DNA of 64,000 bases, taken from positions 1 through 64,000 of the forward strand of contig CAMWRW010000005.1 of assembly GCA_947176755.1 (NCBI GenBank), given 5' to 3'. The notes under the pieces were generated by a model. The model searched no databases. It saw nothing but the letters and a program-made list of their open reading frames with translations, and was not told the origin of the DNA. Within the stretch, counting starts at the first letter, position 1, and each line of letters opens with the position of its first letter. This DNA comes from an uncultured Porphyromonadaceae bacterium (GTDB lineage Bacteria; Bacteroidota; Bacteroidia; Bacteroidales; Muribaculaceae). Both the position numbers and the translations under genes were made by a program. This document shows positions 63,183-64,000 of the stretch, one piece after another.

Positions 63183-64000
63183 ATGATTGAAGAAAATAAA
63201 GACCTCTCCCCTCTCACCACATTTCATATTCCTGCAAAGGCACGTTTCTATGCAGAGTACACATCCGAAAAAGAACTTCTCCGAATATCAAGAGATCCGG
63301 TATTTATTGAGAATGAAGTGCTCCATATCGGGGGAGGGAGCAATCTGCTTTTCTGCACGGATTATGACGGACTTGTGCTTCACTCGGCAGTAAAAGGAAT
63401 GAAAGCGTATCAAAAAGATGCGACCACCCATTATGCCATCGTAGGCGCCGGCGAGAAGTGGAGTGACTTTGTTGAGTGGACAATCGACCAAGGTCTCGGA
63501 GGGCTTGAAAATCTCGCCGGCATCCCCGGCGAAGCCGGTGCGTCGGCCGTGCAGAATGTGGGAGCCTACGGAGTAGAAGCCGGAGACTGCATCCACACCG
63601 TAGAATGTTTCGACTGTCAGACCAGGACAACGCGGACTTTCACAAAAGAGGAATGTCGCTTTGGCTATCGCGACAGTTTTTTCAAGCATGAAGGGAAGGG
63701 ACGCTATATAGTTTTGAGGGTGGCATTCAAACTTCAGAAAGAGTCCATTGCCCGAACTCTCACCTACGGCCCGCTGAAAGAATGGGCCGCGTCGCTCGAT
63801 CACTCGCCGAGTTTAAGGGAGACGGCCGACAAGATTAAAGAAATACGCAACACTAAATTGCCTGATCCGGACGTATTGGGGTCAGCCGGAAGTTTCTTCA
63901 AAAATCCGGTAGTTCGGGGACGATTCCATTATGAGCTTGAGCAGTTGTCGGGCTGCAAAATACCGGCCATCCCACTGGGAGAGCCAGACGAAACAGGTCA
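63183..64000 (+). CDS. murB: UDP-N-acetylmuramate dehydrogenase, 3' end beyond the window
   Basis: FAD-dependent enzyme that reduces UDP-GlcNAc-enolpyruvate to UDP-MurNAc in peptidoglycan synthesis. The frame is open from the ATG at 63183 to the window end, giving 272 codons. Motifs seen are LSPLTTFHIPAKA, HIGGGSNLLF (FAD binding), LENLAGIPGEAGASAVQNVGAYG, CRFGYRDSFFK with catalytic Ser, and LGSAGSFFKNPVV. It is a type I MurB, cut near residue 272 of an expected 330-340. It follows the lipoprotein gene by 49 bp. Confidence 0.94.
   Translation, partial: MIEENKDLSPLTTFHIPAKARFYAEYTSEKELLRISRDPVFIENEVLHIGGGSNLLFCTDYDGLVLHSAVKGMKAYQKDATTHYAIVGAGEKWSDFVEWTIDQGLGGLENLAGIPGEAGASAVQNVGAYGVEAGDCIHTVECFDCQTRTTRTFTKEECRFGYRDSFFKHEGKGRYIVLRVAFKLQKESIARTLTYGPLKEWAASLDHSPSLRETADKIKEIRNTKLPDPDVLGSAGSFFKNPVVRGRFHYELEQLSGCKIPAIPLGEPDETG

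Noticed and set aside
63288-63803. 171-codon minus-strand frame near the window end
   Set aside because: It is antisense to murB, which is clearly coding on the plus strand and simply runs out of the window.
1-64000. Mobile elements, phage genes, CRISPR arrays, toxin-antitoxin pairs and known riboswitches
   Set aside because: I looked for transposase, integrase, Cas and phage motifs, repeat arrays and classic riboswitch cores and saw none that I could support.

Overview
This is a contiguous piece of a Bacteroidales chromosome, most likely Muribaculaceae or a close relative. The reasons are Bacteroidetes-type promoters (TAnnTTTG at -7 with an NTTG box upstream), a primary sigma factor of only 286 aa, and typical families: DUF5686 protein, PPi-dependent phosphofructokinase, HU-LysM protein, C10-type prodomain protein, and TamB without TamA. 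I see no transposases, integrases, phage genes, CRISPR arrays or rRNA. There is one tRNA gene. The family assignment is inference; the order Bacteroidales is well supported.

Layout. 0-3.8 kb: aldo/keto reductase, TlpA-like lipoprotein, unknown protein, NlpC/P60 hydrolase. 3.9-9.4 kb: trmN6, lon, a DEAD-box helicase whose 3' end overlaps lon, and an ECF sigma factor. 9.4-15.1 kb: glycerate kinase, DUF5686 outer-membrane protein, CYTH protein, MerR regulator, M23 peptidase. 15.2-17.9 kb: alaS. 18.0-23.0 kb: a five-gene operon of ABC ATPase, six-coil lipoprotein, permease, GntR regulator and outer-membrane beta-barrel, with a near-palindrome between promoter and first start codon. 23.1-28.5 kb: ftsY, rimO, a chorismate-binding enzyme and an M13 peptidase. 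28.7-36.9 kb (minus): prs, then the tamB-patatin-GH13 operon. 37.3-43.7 kb: rpoD, a small outer-membrane protein, an M3 peptidase, nadC and a flippase. 43.7-47.3 kb (minus): mtnN-mazG-topB-Cys-rich membrane protein, all overlapping. 47.3-52.8 kb: YciO-like protein, small membrane protein, C10-prodomain protein, MFS transporter, pfp. 53.0-56.3 kb (minus): membrane-anchored HU-LysM protein, HU, M23-LysM peptidase, ndk. 56.6-61.9 kb: MscS channel, kdsA, rsmE, nucleoside-type MFS transporter, Crp-like regulator. 62.0-64.0 kb: tRNA(CAU), BamE-like lipoprotein, and the 5' part of murB cut by the window end.

Most genes are housekeeping or envelope functions. The most unusual parts are the GntR/ABC/lipoprotein/beta-barrel operon, which looks like a self-regulated envelope module. 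The HU plus HU-TM-LysM pair could physically link DNA, inner membrane and peptidoglycan. Two divergent promoters are close to mirror-symmetric, so their two directions should exclude each other. A C10-type prodomain protein lacks a protease domain, and an inverted repeat with a T-rich tail lies in the start region of an outer-membrane protein gene. Nine promoters can be read directly with exactly 20 bp between the NTTG and TAnnTTTG boxes.
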